Shown piece by piece: positions 26,730 to 35,920 of a DNA stretch of 64,000 nt. The DNA is taken from NCBI GenBank assembly GCA_964486285.1, contig CAZALH010000003.1, forward strand, positions 1-64,000, in the 5' to 3' direction. The DNA is from JAIDVZ01 sp964486285. Lineage in GTDB: Bacteria > Verrucomicrobiota > Verrucomicrobiia > Opitutales > JAIRKQ01. Position 1 is the first letter of the stretch, and the number at the start of each line of letters is the position of its first letter. Below the pieces are notes generated by a model. That model worked only from the letters and a program-made list of their open reading frames with translations, searched no databases and was not told the origin of the DNA. The position numbers were made by a program, and so were the translations under genes.

Positions 26730-27482
26730 TTAAGTTAAAATATATTCTCTAGATAAGAAACCGGATACTTTTAAATTGCTCTGTGCACTTCTTAAAGCAT
26801 CCGGTTTCCCTATTGCTAACATAGTTTTTGAAGTAGCATCTAAATAAATAATCCGATCACCTATTTTAAATATGCTATCAAGGTCATGAGTAACGGCAAT
26901 TATCGTTGTTCCTAAATAATTACGTATCTTTAAAATTAAATCATCTAATCTAGCAGCAGATATAGGGTCTAGTCCTGCAGACGGCTCATCCAAAAATAAT
27001 ATTTCTGGGTCCAAAGCTAATGCTCGTGCCAATCCTGCACGTTTTTTCATACCTCCAGACAGCTGTGCAGGATAAAAATGTTTAAATTTTTCCAATCCAA
27101 CAAGAGAAAGTTTCAAATTTATCATTTGATTGATTTCAGTTTTAGACAAATTCGAATATTCTTCTAAAACTAACTGTATATTCTCGTAGACAGTCATCGA
27201 ACTCCATAATGCTCCACTTTGGTAAAGAATCCCCATCTTTTTATACATAATTTCTTGATACTGTTCATCACAAATATCTATCCCATTATGAAAGATTTTT
27301 CCTCGCGAGCACTTATTAAGACCGACAAGATGTTTTAATAACGTACTTTTCCCGCATCCACTTTCACCAACAATTAAAAAAATTTCTCCTTTTGATACAG
27401 AAAAATTTAAATTCCGCATAACAATGTACGAGCCATACGACATTGTCAAATTTTTCACTTCTAATTCTATTTCGTTCACCAT
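26730..27482 (-). CDS. mlaF: MlaF-type ABC transporter ATPase
   Basis: The 250-residue ATPase has Walker A GESGCGKSTL (about residues 38-47), the signature LSGGMKKRAGLARAL, Walker B ILFLDEPSAGLDPI and the switch histidine in VTHDLDS. The MKKRAGLARA variant and the AGLDPISA tail are typical of MlaF/Ttg2A lipid-transport ATPases. It follows mlaE by ten bases (both leftward) and powers phospholipid transport between the membranes. A matching MCE protein is at 14708-15643. Confidence 0.93.
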   Translation of the reverse strand: MVNEIELEVKNLTMSYGSYIVMRNLNFSVSKGEIFLIVGESGCGKSTLLKHLVGLNKCSRGKIFHNGIDICDEQYQEIMYKKMGILYQSGALWSSMTVYENIQLVLEEYSNLSKTEINQMINLKLSLVGLEKFKHFYPAQLSGGMKKRAGLARALALDPEILFLDEPSAGLDPISAARLDDLILKIRNYLGTTIIAVTHDLDSIFKIGDRIIYLDATSKTMLAIGKPDALRSAQSNLKVSGFLSREYILT

Positions 27483-27491
27483 ACATTAATG

Positions 27492-28625
27492 TTATATTCC
27501 TAGTGCGTTAAATATAATGGCAAAAACTGCATCAGCTATTATTATAGCAGTAATACTCACAACAACTGCAGAAGTTGTTACTTTACCCACCGATTCAGCA
27601 TCACGTCCACACCTTAACCCTTCCCAGCAACCAATACCTGCTACCAAAATCGCAAAAACTATACTTTTAATAAACCCACAAAAAAAATCACTTATGACAA
27701 TTGCTGATTGTGTTTCCGAAAAATATTGAGCGATATTCATATCCAACATAGTGACACCAGCAAACATTCCACCAAGCATCCCAATTACATCAGAAAAAAT
27801 ACACAACAAAGGCATCATAAACGTTAGTGCTAATATTCTCGGCATTATGATAAATCTAAAACAAGATAACCCCGTGGTTTTGATAGCGTCTATTTCTTCA
27901 TTAACAATCATTGTTCCAATTGTAGCAGCAAATGCCGCACCTGTTCGACCAGCCATAATAATAGCAGTCATCAAACAACCCATTTCTCGCATCATAGCTA
28001 TACCAACTAAATCAGCACAATAAATCCCAGCACCAAACTTATTTAACTGAATAATACTTATAAAAGCTAAAATTAGCCCAACTAGAAAACTAATCAAAGC
28101 AACAATTCCTAGTGCTTGCACGCCAACTTGTTCTATAATTACAAACAATTCCTTTGAGCGAATTTTAGTTCTACTAGTTAGTATTGCCAAAAGTTCTAAA
28201 ATAAAATCGCCCAAAAACTCCAAACTATCTCGACAAATCAAATATTTTTTCCTGAAAAAACTCTTTATTCTATCTTTAAAACATTCCTTTGATTTGCACT
28301 CTCTATTTTCTATCTCTCCTTTTCTTGAGTTACGCACCAAAAATAGAATATTCAGCATTCCTTTCTCAAGTGTAGTTTCGTCGAATTGGAAACCACAATT
28401 TTTACACCTGTCTGCTAATTCAACGACAAAATTTATAAAACTTGTATCCCATACGTTTAATTTATCAACATTTAGAGCAACTTTCTTAAGGGTATTTCCT
28501 TTGGAATTAATTTCATTAACTATTTCATCAACACTAGGATGTTTTGAGTACATATCCCAAGCGCCAAACAGCATAATTGTTGCCGTTTTATCTTCATTTT
28601 CACGAGAAATATTATAGTTTAACAT
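27492..28625 (-). CDS. mlaE: MlaE-type permease with N-terminal STAS domain
   Basis: The 377-residue protein has an N-terminal STAS-like domain (about residues 1-100) fused to an MlaE permease (about 130-377, five or so transmembrane segments). MlaE motifs include ELFVIIEQVGVQALGIVALISFLVGLI, MREMGCLMTAIIMAGRTGAAFAATIGTM and NEEIDAIKTTGL. The fusion replaces a separate MlaB protein, which regulates the ATPase. It is cotranscribed with mlaF. The split of mlaE/F from the MCE gene is unlike proteobacterial mla operons. Confidence 0.93.
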   Translation of the reverse strand: MLNYNISRENEDKTATIMLFGAWDMYSKHPSVDEIVNEINSKGNTLKKVALNVDKLNVWDTSFINFVVELADRCKNCGFQFDETTLEKGMLNILFLVRNSRKGEIENRECKSKECFKDRIKSFFRKKYLICRDSLEFLGDFILELLAILTSRTKIRSKELFVIIEQVGVQALGIVALISFLVGLILAFISIIQLNKFGAGIYCADLVGIAMMREMGCLMTAIIMAGRTGAAFAATIGTMIVNEEIDAIKTTGLSCFRFIIMPRILALTFMMPLLCIFSDVIGMLGGMFAGVTMLDMNIAQYFSETQSAIVISDFFCGFIKSIVFAILVAGIGCWEGLRCGRDAESVGKVTTSAVVVSITAIIIADAVFAIIFNALGI

Positions 28626-28771
28626 ATGTTAGTGGAAGATCATTTTTTCCTAATTATCGTTAATTACTAATTTTTCAACACAACAGCAAATATAAAGTAA
28701 AATAACAAAAAACTATAAAAATATCTTGACTACTCTAAAATCGACTTTAATTTTCAGATAGTTGAAATTAA

Positions 28772-29026
28772 ATGGCAAATAAAAAAGCAGCACAAAAAGA
28801 CATTAGACAAACTGCAGTTCGCAGTTCTAGAAATCGATCTGTCCGTAGTAAATTAAAAACCTTAGCAAGAAAAGTTCGGGAGTTGTGTACTACTACCCCT
28901 GAACAGGCTCGAGATGCAGCTAAAAATTATATATCTGCACTTGATAAAGCAGTAAAAAGGAACATAATTCATCGAAATGCAGCAAATCGCCGTAAAAGTT
29001 TATTGTCAAAATTAATTTATAAATAA
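28772..29026 (+). CDS. rpsT: 30S ribosomal protein S20
   Basis: The 84-residue basic protein opens MANKKAAQKDIRQT and ends with the conserved KRNIIHRNAANRRKSLLSKLI helix, matching S20, which binds 16S rRNA in the body of the small subunit. A TTGACT box lies about 47 bases upstream and might be a -35 element. A clear terminator follows. Confidence 0.97.
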   Translation: MANKKAAQKDIRQTAVRSSRNRSVRSKLKTLARKVRELCTTTPEQARDAAKNYISALDKAVKRNIIHRNAANRRKSLLSKLIYK

Positions 29027-29051
29027 ATTTCTCCCATCCCAATCCCATCCA

Positions 29052-29082
29052 GCCCCCAATTTATATTGGGGGCCTTTGTTTT
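29052..29082 (+). terminator. Rho-independent terminator of rpsT
   Basis: A perfect nine-base-pair stem (GCCCCCAAT with ATTGGGGGC) with loop TTAT is followed by CTTTGTTTT. It is the strongest hairpin in the window and lies 26 bases after the rpsT stop. Confidence 0.9.
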
Positions 29083-29167
29083 ACATTACATAAAATAAAA
29101 ATTTTTTTTAAGAAAATTTAAAACTAACCTTGCAGTCTGAAACATTACAGTAAGATGTACTTCGTAA

Positions 29168-30493
29168 TTAAAATATGGAGGCACATATAATACCGCAAAA
29201 AAATACTGGAATCACAATATACAAAAAAGCTGGAAACACTGTATCTTTAATGTGATTATGTTGTCCATCTGCATTCAATCCCATAGTTGGACCAAGTGTA
29301 GAATCTGAAGCAGGAGAGCCTGCATCACCACATACTCCAGAGATAGCAACAACAATAACAGTAGCAATTGGACTAAACCCTAGCTTTAAACACAAAGGGA
29401 CATAAATAGGTGCAACAATTGGTACTGTAGAAAAAGAAGAACCAATACCAACGGATATTAAAAAACCAACCAATAACATACCAATTGCTGCTAATAATCT
29501 ACTATTTCCAACACATTCAGCGACCCAATTAATCAAAATTGCCATATCACTACTGGCACGCAAAATACAACCGAATCCAGCCGCAGCTATCATAGTAAAT
29601 GATATACCAGCCATCATTTTAAATCCTTCAATTACCACCCTATCAGAATCATTTCGTTCAACTATACCTAAACAGGAAAATACAAAAAACCCTGACAAAG
29701 CTCCTAAAATAATTTCACGAGTAAATATCTGAACAATAAATGCTATTAAAATCGCAAGGATAGATATCCAAACTGTTTTAGAAGATATCCTTTCGAGATT
29801 ATATACATTTGTTAACGTATCACTTATTTTATATTCACGCCTTTTCCTATACTTAACTATAGCCAATATACAGCCACTAAGCATCACAATGGCAGGAATT
29901 TTTAGAATAAACACAACATCTTCCAATGAAACATTTAATCCATTAATTAACAGATAATTGCGCAAAATATTATCTAAAAAAATTTCACCAAAACCAATTG
30001 GTATAATCATATATGATACAATCAAACCACAAGTAATAATGCATGCTAAAATTCGCCTATCTATTCCAATGTTATTAAAAATTTTTAACAAGGGCGGAAT
30101 TAGTATAGGAATAAATGCAATGTGTACAGGAATGATATTTTTACACGCTACTGACATTAAGCCAATAGCAATAAAAAATATAAACTTCATAAACATTATA
30201 CTATGTTTTGAATTAAGTTTTATTTTATTGACCAATTCTTTAGCTAATAAATCCGGCAGCCCAGAATGCGCAATTGCAGATGCGAAGGCTCCTAATATTG
30301 CGTAACTTAGTGCAATTTTTGCTCCACCACCTAACCCATTAGAAAAAATAACAACAGTATCACGCAATGACATACCATCCAACAACCCACAAACTATAGA
30401 GCTTGCTGTAAGTGCAATAACTACATTAACGTGTCTTATACAGAGTATAAGCATCAAAATAACAGATAATAAAACTGAATTAGTTACAATCAT
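29168..30493 (-). CDS. Na+/H+ antiporter family protein (NhaC/YuiF-like)
   Basis: The 441-residue protein has about ten to twelve hydrophobic segments. The pattern SNGLGGGAKIALSYAILGAFASAIAHSGLPD and the C-terminal GIGSSFSTVPIVAPIYVPLC with GVCGDAGSPASDSTLGPT match the YuiF branch of the Na_H_antiporter family. Such proteins export Na+ or exchange amino acids with protons; the substrate is not certain. It sits alone between rpsT and mnmG. A second putative antiporter of another family is at 44318-45790. Confidence 0.85.
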   Translation of the reverse strand: MIVTNSVLLSVILMLILCIRHVNVVIALTASSIVCGLLDGMSLRDTVVIFSNGLGGGAKIALSYAILGAFASAIAHSGLPDLLAKELVNKIKLNSKHSIMFMKFIFFIAIGLMSVACKNIIPVHIAFIPILIPPLLKIFNNIGIDRRILACIITCGLIVSYMIIPIGFGEIFLDNILRNYLLINGLNVSLEDVVFILKIPAIVMLSGCILAIVKYRKRREYKISDTLTNVYNLERISSKTVWISILAILIAFIVQIFTREIILGALSGFFVFSCLGIVERNDSDRVVIEGFKMMAGISFTMIAAAGFGCILRASSDMAILINWVAECVGNSRLLAAIGMLLVGFLISVGIGSSFSTVPIVAPIYVPLCLKLGFSPIATVIVVAISGVCGDAGSPASDSTLGPTMGLNADGQHNHIKDTVFPAFLYIVIPVFFCGIICASIF

Positions 30494-30541
30494 TAAGCAC
30501 TATAACACAATAAATCAATACACGAAAAAGCAATGTTATAA

Positions 30542-32422
30542 TTACGACTTTCTTAATTTTTCAATGTGCACCCATATTGTGCTAATATCAACTGGACTAA
30601 TGCCACTTATTCGAGAGGCTTCACCCAAGGTTAATGGCTTAAATTGTTGTAATTTTTGGCGAGTTTCATTTTTCAAGCTTTTAATTTGCTCATAATCAAA
30701 AAGATCTGGAATTTTCACTAAATCCATGTCTTTTGTTTTTTTTATCCATTTATATTCACGTTCCATGTAGCCAGCATATACTACCCGATAAATTACTTCA
30801 TCAAGTATACCTTTCGGTTCATTAATTAATTTACTTGGTAAAGAAACACGACTAAGATTTCCAAAATTCTTGCGCAATAAATCACTTAAACGTTCTCCTG
30901 TATCATAAACTTCTTCCAATTTTCTCGTCCAAAATTCTACACGTTCAAGTTTATATTTTGTTTTACTTAATCTAGTTTCATCTAGAAGATTACATTTTTC
31001 TGCTATATCAATTAGCCTAATATCTGCACTGCTATGATTTAATAATAAGCGATATTCTGCCCTACTTGTAAACATCCTATATGGTTCAAATGTTCCTTTT
31101 GTGACTAAATCATCGACCAAAACACCAATATAAGAACTATATCGCGTTAATGATATTTGATCTAATCCAAGACTTTTACGGGCAGCGTTTATTCCAGCTA
31201 GTATTCCTTGTCCAGCAGCTTCTTCATATCCTGAAGTACCATTTATTTGACCGGCACAAAATAAATTTTGAATTATTTTTGACTCTAAAGTAGAGTATAT
31301 TTGTGTTGGTGGCGCATAGTCATACTCAACGGCATATGCAGGTCGCATGATTTTAGCATGTGTTAGTGATGGTACACTATGAATAATTTCTTCTTGTACA
31401 CTAAATGGGAAACTTGTTGAAAGACCATTTATATACCATTCGTCTGTACTGTTCCCTTCAGGTTCTAAAAATAATCTATGTTGATCTTTGTCAGCAAAAC
31501 GAACATATTTATCCTCAATACTTGGACAATATCGCGGCCCTATACCTGTAATTTCTTTAGAGTACAGAGGAGATTTATCAATATTTCTTAGGATAATTTC
31601 CTTAGTTTTGGCATTCGTGTGATCTATCCAACATGCGCACTGTAAATCGGTTAAGTTTAACTGCTTATTCATAATAGCATTAAACAAACAAGAGCTTACT
31701 GGTAACTTAAAATCATCTGAACGTGATTCATAAAAACCAAATAAACATGGATTTAAATCTCCAATTTGTTTTTCACACTTTGAAAAATCTATAGAAGATC
31801 CTAATATTCTTGCCGGAGTACCTGTTTTCATGCGACCCAATTTAATTCCATACTTTTCAAGATTGCTAGATAATGACTGTGAAGAAAAATCTCCTAATCG
31901 CCCACCAACAATTTTAGAAGTTCCTATATGCATCAACCCTCGGAGAAATGTACCATTCGTCAATACTACTGTTTTTGAAAAAAAATTAATTCCTATATTT
32001 GTTTTAACACCTATAACGGTATCGTCATTGATAATTAAATCTTCTACTATTGCTTGAAATAAGTTTAAATCCGGAGAAAAGTTTTCCAATATATACTTCA
32101 TTCGTTCACTATATTTTTGTTTATCACATTGTGCTCGTGGTCCTTGCACAGCAGTCCCTTTAGAAGCATTTAACATACGGAATTGGATAGCAGTTGCATC
32201 AGCATTCATTGCCATTTGTCCACCAAGAGCATCGACTTCACGCACGATATTACCTTTTGCAACACCACCAATTGATGGATTACAGCTCATTTTAGCAATT
32301 GTATCTAAGTTCCCAGTCAACAATAGAGTTTTACATCCAATTTTAGCAGCAATAGCAGCAGCCTCACAACCTGCATGTCCTGCACCAACAACAATAACAT
32401 CAAAAGTATTAATAGAACTCAT
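30542..32422 (-). CDS. mnmG: tRNA uridine 5-carboxymethylaminomethyl modification enzyme MnmG
   Basis: The 626-residue FAD protein works with MnmE to modify the wobble uridine of several tRNAs. The FAD motif VIVVGAGHAGCEAA is near the start, with SCNPSIGGVAKGNIVREVDALGG, GTPARI, and the DLVTKGTFEPYRMFTSRAEYRLLLNHSSADIRL block. The C-terminal helical domain is complete. I chose the ATG at 32422, which gives the family length of about 625; an upstream frame extends 20 codons without conserved residues. Confidence 0.97.
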   Translation of the reverse strand: MSSINTFDVIVVGAGHAGCEAAAIAAKIGCKTLLLTGNLDTIAKMSCNPSIGGVAKGNIVREVDALGGQMAMNADATAIQFRMLNASKGTAVQGPRAQCDKQKYSERMKYILENFSPDLNLFQAIVEDLIINDDTVIGVKTNIGINFFSKTVVLTNGTFLRGLMHIGTSKIVGGRLGDFSSQSLSSNLEKYGIKLGRMKTGTPARILGSSIDFSKCEKQIGDLNPCLFGFYESRSDDFKLPVSSCLFNAIMNKQLNLTDLQCACWIDHTNAKTKEIILRNIDKSPLYSKEITGIGPRYCPSIEDKYVRFADKDQHRLFLEPEGNSTDEWYINGLSTSFPFSVQEEIIHSVPSLTHAKIMRPAYAVEYDYAPPTQIYSTLESKIIQNLFCAGQINGTSGYEEAAGQGILAGINAARKSLGLDQISLTRYSSYIGVLVDDLVTKGTFEPYRMFTSRAEYRLLLNHSSADIRLIDIAEKCNLLDETRLSKTKYKLERVEFWTRKLEEVYDTGERLSDLLRKNFGNLSRVSLPSKLINEPKGILDEVIYRVVYAGYMEREYKWIKKTKDMDLVKIPDLFDYEQIKSLKNETRQKLQQFKPLTLGEASRISGISPVDISTIWVHIEKLRKS

Positions 32423-32495
32423 CTTTCTATTAATCTCTGAATATTTATAAAAAAATGCGAGAGAAATTCTCGCCTTTAACAAGAAGTGTATTTTT

Positions 32496-33752
32496 TTAAT
32501 CCAATTCTATCACTAAATCTGCGACATCATTACTTTGTATATTTGCACTATTTGTATTATTNNNNNNNNNNNNNNNNNNNNNNNNNNNNNNNNNNNNNNN
32601 NNNNNNNNNNNNNNNNNNNNNNNNNNNNNNNNNNNNNNNNNNNNNNNNNNNNNNNNNNNNNTTATTAAGATTATTTCTCTCGTCTAAAACTTCAACTTTT
32701 AAGGCACGAGCATGACCATTTGTTGCATAAATTGCTGGTCCTGTATTGAGAGCTTTAATAAACCTTCCTTGATCATATTCCTTATCTTGATTACTCTTAC
32801 ACTCTCCTTCTCTTGTGCATAAATAAGCCACTGACTGACCCCCCTGTTGCGTAATTATAGCGATATCAGTATTTAAAAATTTAGAAATTGCTGCCATTTC
32901 TTGAGGTTTAATGTTTGCTGCCCCTAAACCAACATTTTTTGTAATCTCGGTGTTTCTGTCATTTTGGCATTTATTAGCAATTTGCTCACGCAAACCTGGA
33001 ATAATAATATTTCTAACCTCGCTAAAACTACTTTCAACTTTTTCAGCACCATATTTAGAAACTAATGTTGACCATAACATACAATTCCCGTCTCTTGGTG
33101 TATCTATTACTTTAACACTACTACTATTATCATTATTTATTGTAAATTCTAACCCTTTAATTGCTGCTTCAGCTTTATTAGCAGTAGAGTTGTTCTCTTC
33201 AAATTGCACCTCACCATGAAAAAACGCTGCTATTTTCATTGCTAAATCAGCGAAAAAATTTCTAACCTTTGCTCCAAACGTATCATAGGGCATTTTTAGT
33301 GAATTTGTGTTCAAAGCATTGCTAATCCCTTTCTCAAATTTAAGCTCACCAATTTTTCCGAGTTCTTTCACAACACATTCCTCTTGTACAGGCTCTCTCA
33401 CTTCATTTAAATTTAATGGAACATCTTGACTTGTTACTGGGCTATCTTCAAGTGTAACTGTTTCCTGCATATCGTCTACGACATAAGTACCTTCATTTTC
33501 TGTAATTGTAAATTTTTCTATGTTCCCTTTTCTATCTTGCAGCACTTTACTAAAACTCTTAAGAACATTTTCGTGTTCATAAAAAAATCCATCTAGAGGA
33601 TCTTTAATTACATTCCCTGTTTTACAATCAATCCTGAAGTATTTTGTATCTTCATTAGGCAATGTAACTAACCAACCTCCAGATATATTATCTGCTGCCT
33701 TAAAAGTATAGACATTTGTATTGCCATTTGCACTAGTTAACTCCATATTCAA
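32496..33752 (-). CDS. OTU-family cysteine protease, likely secreted effector; assembly gap near the end
   Basis: The 418-residue protein has an unknown N-terminal half (1-200) and an OTU-like domain (about 212-356). The catalytic loop reads DTPRDGNCML, with D217, D221 and nucleophile C224, and the catalytic histidine is H347 in ATNGHARAL. OTU enzymes remove ubiquitin from proteins; bacteria do not have ubiquitin, so the target is most likely in a eukaryotic host. After the OTU domain lies an Asn-rich tail broken by 100 N (32562-32661). No signal peptide is seen, which fits type III export. The gene is alone between mnmG and the divergent glyS. Confidence 0.85.
   Translation of the reverse strand: MNMELTSANGNTNVYTFKAADNISGGWLVTLPNEDTKYFRIDCKTGNVIKDPLDGFFYEHENVLKSFSKVLQDRKGNIEKFTITENEGTYVVDDMQETVTLEDSPVTSQDVPLNLNEVREPVQEECVVKELGKIGELKFEKGISNALNTNSLKMPYDTFGAKVRNFFADLAMKIAAFFHGEVQFEENNSTANKAEAAIKGLEFTINNDNSSSVKVIDTPRDGNCMLWSTLVSKYGAEKVESSFSEVRNIIIPGLREQIANKCQNDRNTEITKNVGLGAANIKPQEMAAISKFLNTDIAIITQQGGQSVAYLCTREGECKSNQDKEYDQGRFIKALNTGPAIYATNGHARALKVEVLDERNNLNXXXXXXXXXXXXXXXXXXXXXXXXXXXXXXXXXXNNTNSANIQSNDVADLVIELD
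32562..32661. other. 100-N assembly gap in the Asn-rich tail of the OTU gene
   Basis: The sequence on both sides encodes asparagine-rich low-complexity sequence (NERNNLN before, NNTNSANIQSN after on the minus strand). A collapsed short repeat is the likely cause. The C-terminus of the OTU protein is therefore unknown. Confidence 0.95.
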
Positions 33753-33776
33753 TCCCTATACAAATTTTATATAAAA

Positions 33777-33840
33777 AAAGTTACATTTCTGCTATCTAAG
33801 GACATTAATCCTTAATTGGGAAAGTGTAACTTTCCTTTTT
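33777..33840. promoter_or_regulatory. nested hairpin with T runs on both strands between OTU gene and glyS
   Basis: Outer arms AAAGTTACA (33777-33785) and TGTAACTTT (33825-33833) are a perfect nine-base inverted repeat. An inner hairpin TAAGGA/TCCTTA (797-802 and 809-814 of 33xxx) lies between. Plus strand: followed by CCTTTTT. Minus strand: followed by TTTTTTT. It looks like a terminator, but it lies in the 5' region of two divergent genes, so it could attenuate one of them. Confidence 0.55.
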
Positions 33841-33903
33841 AAGAAATCAAGATAAATCAGTTATTACTTGAAAATGTAATATTTTTTTTAAGCATACAGC
33901 TAC

Positions 33904-35409
33904 ATGAATAAAGATGATGGAGTGAGCCTAATGGATAAAATAATTTCTCTCTGCAAACGACGGGGATTTATTTTTCAATCATCCGATATATATGGTGGGT
34001 TAAACGGTTTTTTTGATTATGGACCACTAGGTTGTCAGCTAAAAAAAAACATCAAGGATTCATGGTGGCATAATATAGTTCAATGTCGCGACAATATCGT
34101 GGGTATCGATTGTTCAGTAATTTCTCACCCAAACATATGGCGCGCTTCTGGGCATGTTGATGGGTTTTCCGACCCAATGGTAGACTGCAAAGAATCTAAA
34201 ATGAGGTACCGCGCCGATCAATTATTTTTTGCACCAATCTCAATCAAAAATGAAAAAATCGGATACGTATCTGTAATTGAATCTAAAGATATGCAGGAAA
34301 TCGCTGAAAACAAAGCAGAACATATTAAACGTAAGCTCGGGTTACAAGGCAAATTAGACAAAATTTTACTTAAACCATACACTGAAGCAAATGTAGATGA
34401 ATATAAATTAATTCCTTCACCCGCAACAGATAAACCAGGGTCATTAACTCCACCAAGAAATTTTAATTTAATGTTTACTACACATATCGGAGCACTAAAT
34501 GACGCTTCAACTGAAGCGTATTTACGCCCAGAAACAGCACAAGGAATATTTACAAATTTTAAAAATATCATTGACAGCACACGTGTAAAAATTCCATTTG
34601 GAATTGCTCAAATAGGAAAGTCATTTAGAAATGAAATAACTCCGCGAAATTTTATTTTTCGATCACGTGAATTTGAACAAATGGAGCTTGAATTTTTTAT
34701 AGATGATAGTGAAAATTCTTGGCAATACTGGCACCAATATTGGATAAACGAACGTTTGAATTGGCACAAAAGCATTGGAATACCAGATTTTATGGTAAAA
34801 TTGGACGTACATAGGCAAGAAAAATTAGCGCATTACGCTAAGGCATGTACAGATATTACTTTTCAGTATCCTTTTGGGACACAAGAGCTTGAGGGGATTG
34901 CTGCACGTGGCAACTTTGATTTAACACAGCACCAATTGTTTAGTGGACAACAAATAGAATATTTTGATGAGAGCACAAAACGCAAATATATTCCACATGT
35001 AATTGAGCCATCAGTTGGTGTAGATCGTACATTACTAGCTGTTCTTTGTGCAGGATATTGTGAAGATGAAATTAACAACGAAAAACGAATAGTTTTAAAA
35101 CTTTCACCAAAAATTGCCCCCATTAAAATCGCTGTTTTACCAATCGTAAAAAATCGAGAAGAAATTGTTCAAAAAGCACAACAAATTTATAAAAGACTAC
35201 AAAATCAATACTGTACTTTTTACGATGAAACTGGGGCTATTGGAAGAAGATATCGACGAATGGATGAAATCGGAACCCCGTTTTGCCTAACTGTTGATTT
35301 TGAGTCAATACAAAATAACACTTTCACAATACGAGATCGAGATTCCACACAGCAAGTACGCTTACATGAAAATGAAATAACAAATTTTTTGTCCGAAAAA
35401 ATAGATTAA
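33904..35409 (+). CDS. glyS: glycyl-tRNA synthetase, single-chain type
   Basis: The 501-residue class II synthetase charges tRNA-Gly. It is the homodimeric (eukaryote/Gram-positive) type, not the alpha2-beta2 type: KRRGFIFQSSDIYGGLNGFFDYGPLG at the start, motif 2 QIGKSFRNEITPRNFIFRSREFEQMELEFF, and motif 3 EPSVGVDRTLLAVL. A C-terminal anticodon-binding domain (about 410-500) is present. Chlamydia has a fused alpha-beta enzyme, so this type argues for a lineage outside the Chlamydia genus. No T-box was found upstream. Confidence 0.97.
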   Translation: MNKDDGVSLMDKIISLCKRRGFIFQSSDIYGGLNGFFDYGPLGCQLKKNIKDSWWHNIVQCRDNIVGIDCSVISHPNIWRASGHVDGFSDPMVDCKESKMRYRADQLFFAPISIKNEKIGYVSVIESKDMQEIAENKAEHIKRKLGLQGKLDKILLKPYTEANVDEYKLIPSPATDKPGSLTPPRNFNLMFTTHIGALNDASTEAYLRPETAQGIFTNFKNIIDSTRVKIPFGIAQIGKSFRNEITPRNFIFRSREFEQMELEFFIDDSENSWQYWHQYWINERLNWHKSIGIPDFMVKLDVHRQEKLAHYAKACTDITFQYPFGTQELEGIAARGNFDLTQHQLFSGQQIEYFDESTKRKYIPHVIEPSVGVDRTLLAVLCAGYCEDEINNEKRIVLKLSPKIAPIKIAVLPIVKNREEIVQKAQQIYKRLQNQYCTFYDETGAIGRRYRRMDEIGTPFCLTVDFESIQNNTFTIRDRDSTQQVRLHENEITNFLSEKID

Positions 35410-35476
35410 TAAAATTTATCTTGAAACTTCTTTTTAAATTAAATATCATTGCTCTTCATTGAGCAAATGAGTTCTT

Positions 35477-35920
35477 ATGACCTGGGAAGAAGTAATTGAT
35501 ATTTTATCAGAGTTTTTGTTGATAGAAAATTGGCAAAAAGAAAATGATGCATATGCCTTCATAGTTGATGATCAACTCGAAATAAGAATCATGTCTTTAG
35601 ACAAAGATTCTATAATTTTCCAAGGACAAATAGGTGAACCTTTACCACAATCAGGGAATGGAGCAGAAGCTAGATTACAGTTAATTCTCCAATGGAATTT
35701 CGCAAGAATAGAAGATAATAATGATGTCCTATCAATTGATCAAAACACTAGAAAAATTGCAGTTACAAGAAAATTAACATTAAAGCACTTAAATTTAAAC
35801 TCTTTGCTTGAAAATATTGAATCATTTGTAATGAATGTTAGCTTTTGGTTTTTAGCAATAGAAAAAAAATCTATAGCTTCGAATTTATCTCCTTTATTAA
35901 ACAATTTGCATATAAGATGA
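35477..35920 (+). CDS. CesT-like type III secretion chaperone
   Basis: The 147-residue acidic protein has the alpha-beta pattern of class I T3SS chaperones: an N-terminal helix (WEEVIDILSEFLLIENWQK), strands AYAFIVDDQLEIRIMSLDKDSIIFQGQIG, a helix EARLQLILQWNFARI and strands ending IAVTRKLTLKHL. Its stop overlaps the start of the secretin gene by four bases (ATGA). Chaperones of this class keep effectors or needle parts unfolded before export. The family assignment rests on pattern and context. Confidence 0.65.
   Translation: MTWEEVIDILSEFLLIENWQKENDAYAFIVDDQLEIRIMSLDKDSIIFQGQIGEPLPQSGNGAEARLQLILQWNFARIEDNNDVLSIDQNTRKIAVTRKLTLKHLNLNSLLENIESFVMNVSFWFLAIEKKSIASNLSPLLNNLHIR

Noticed and set aside
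26757..26808. Ten-base perfect inverted repeat (GAAACCGGAT / ATCCGGTTTC) near the 3' end of mlaF, considered as a terminator.
   Set aside because: Both arms are inside the mlaF coding sequence, 32 bases apart, and no T run follows on the minus strand. A match of this length at this distance can arise by chance.
33904..33904. T-box riboswitch upstream of glyS.
   Set aside because: No T-box consensus or specifier loop was seen. The hairpin at 33777-33840 is too small and lies between divergent genes.
35845..35916. Upstream ATG of the secretin frame as its start.
   Set aside because: It would add 24 residues and hide the signal peptide. The ATG at 35917 overlaps the chaperone stop in ATGA form and places the signal peptide at the N-terminus.
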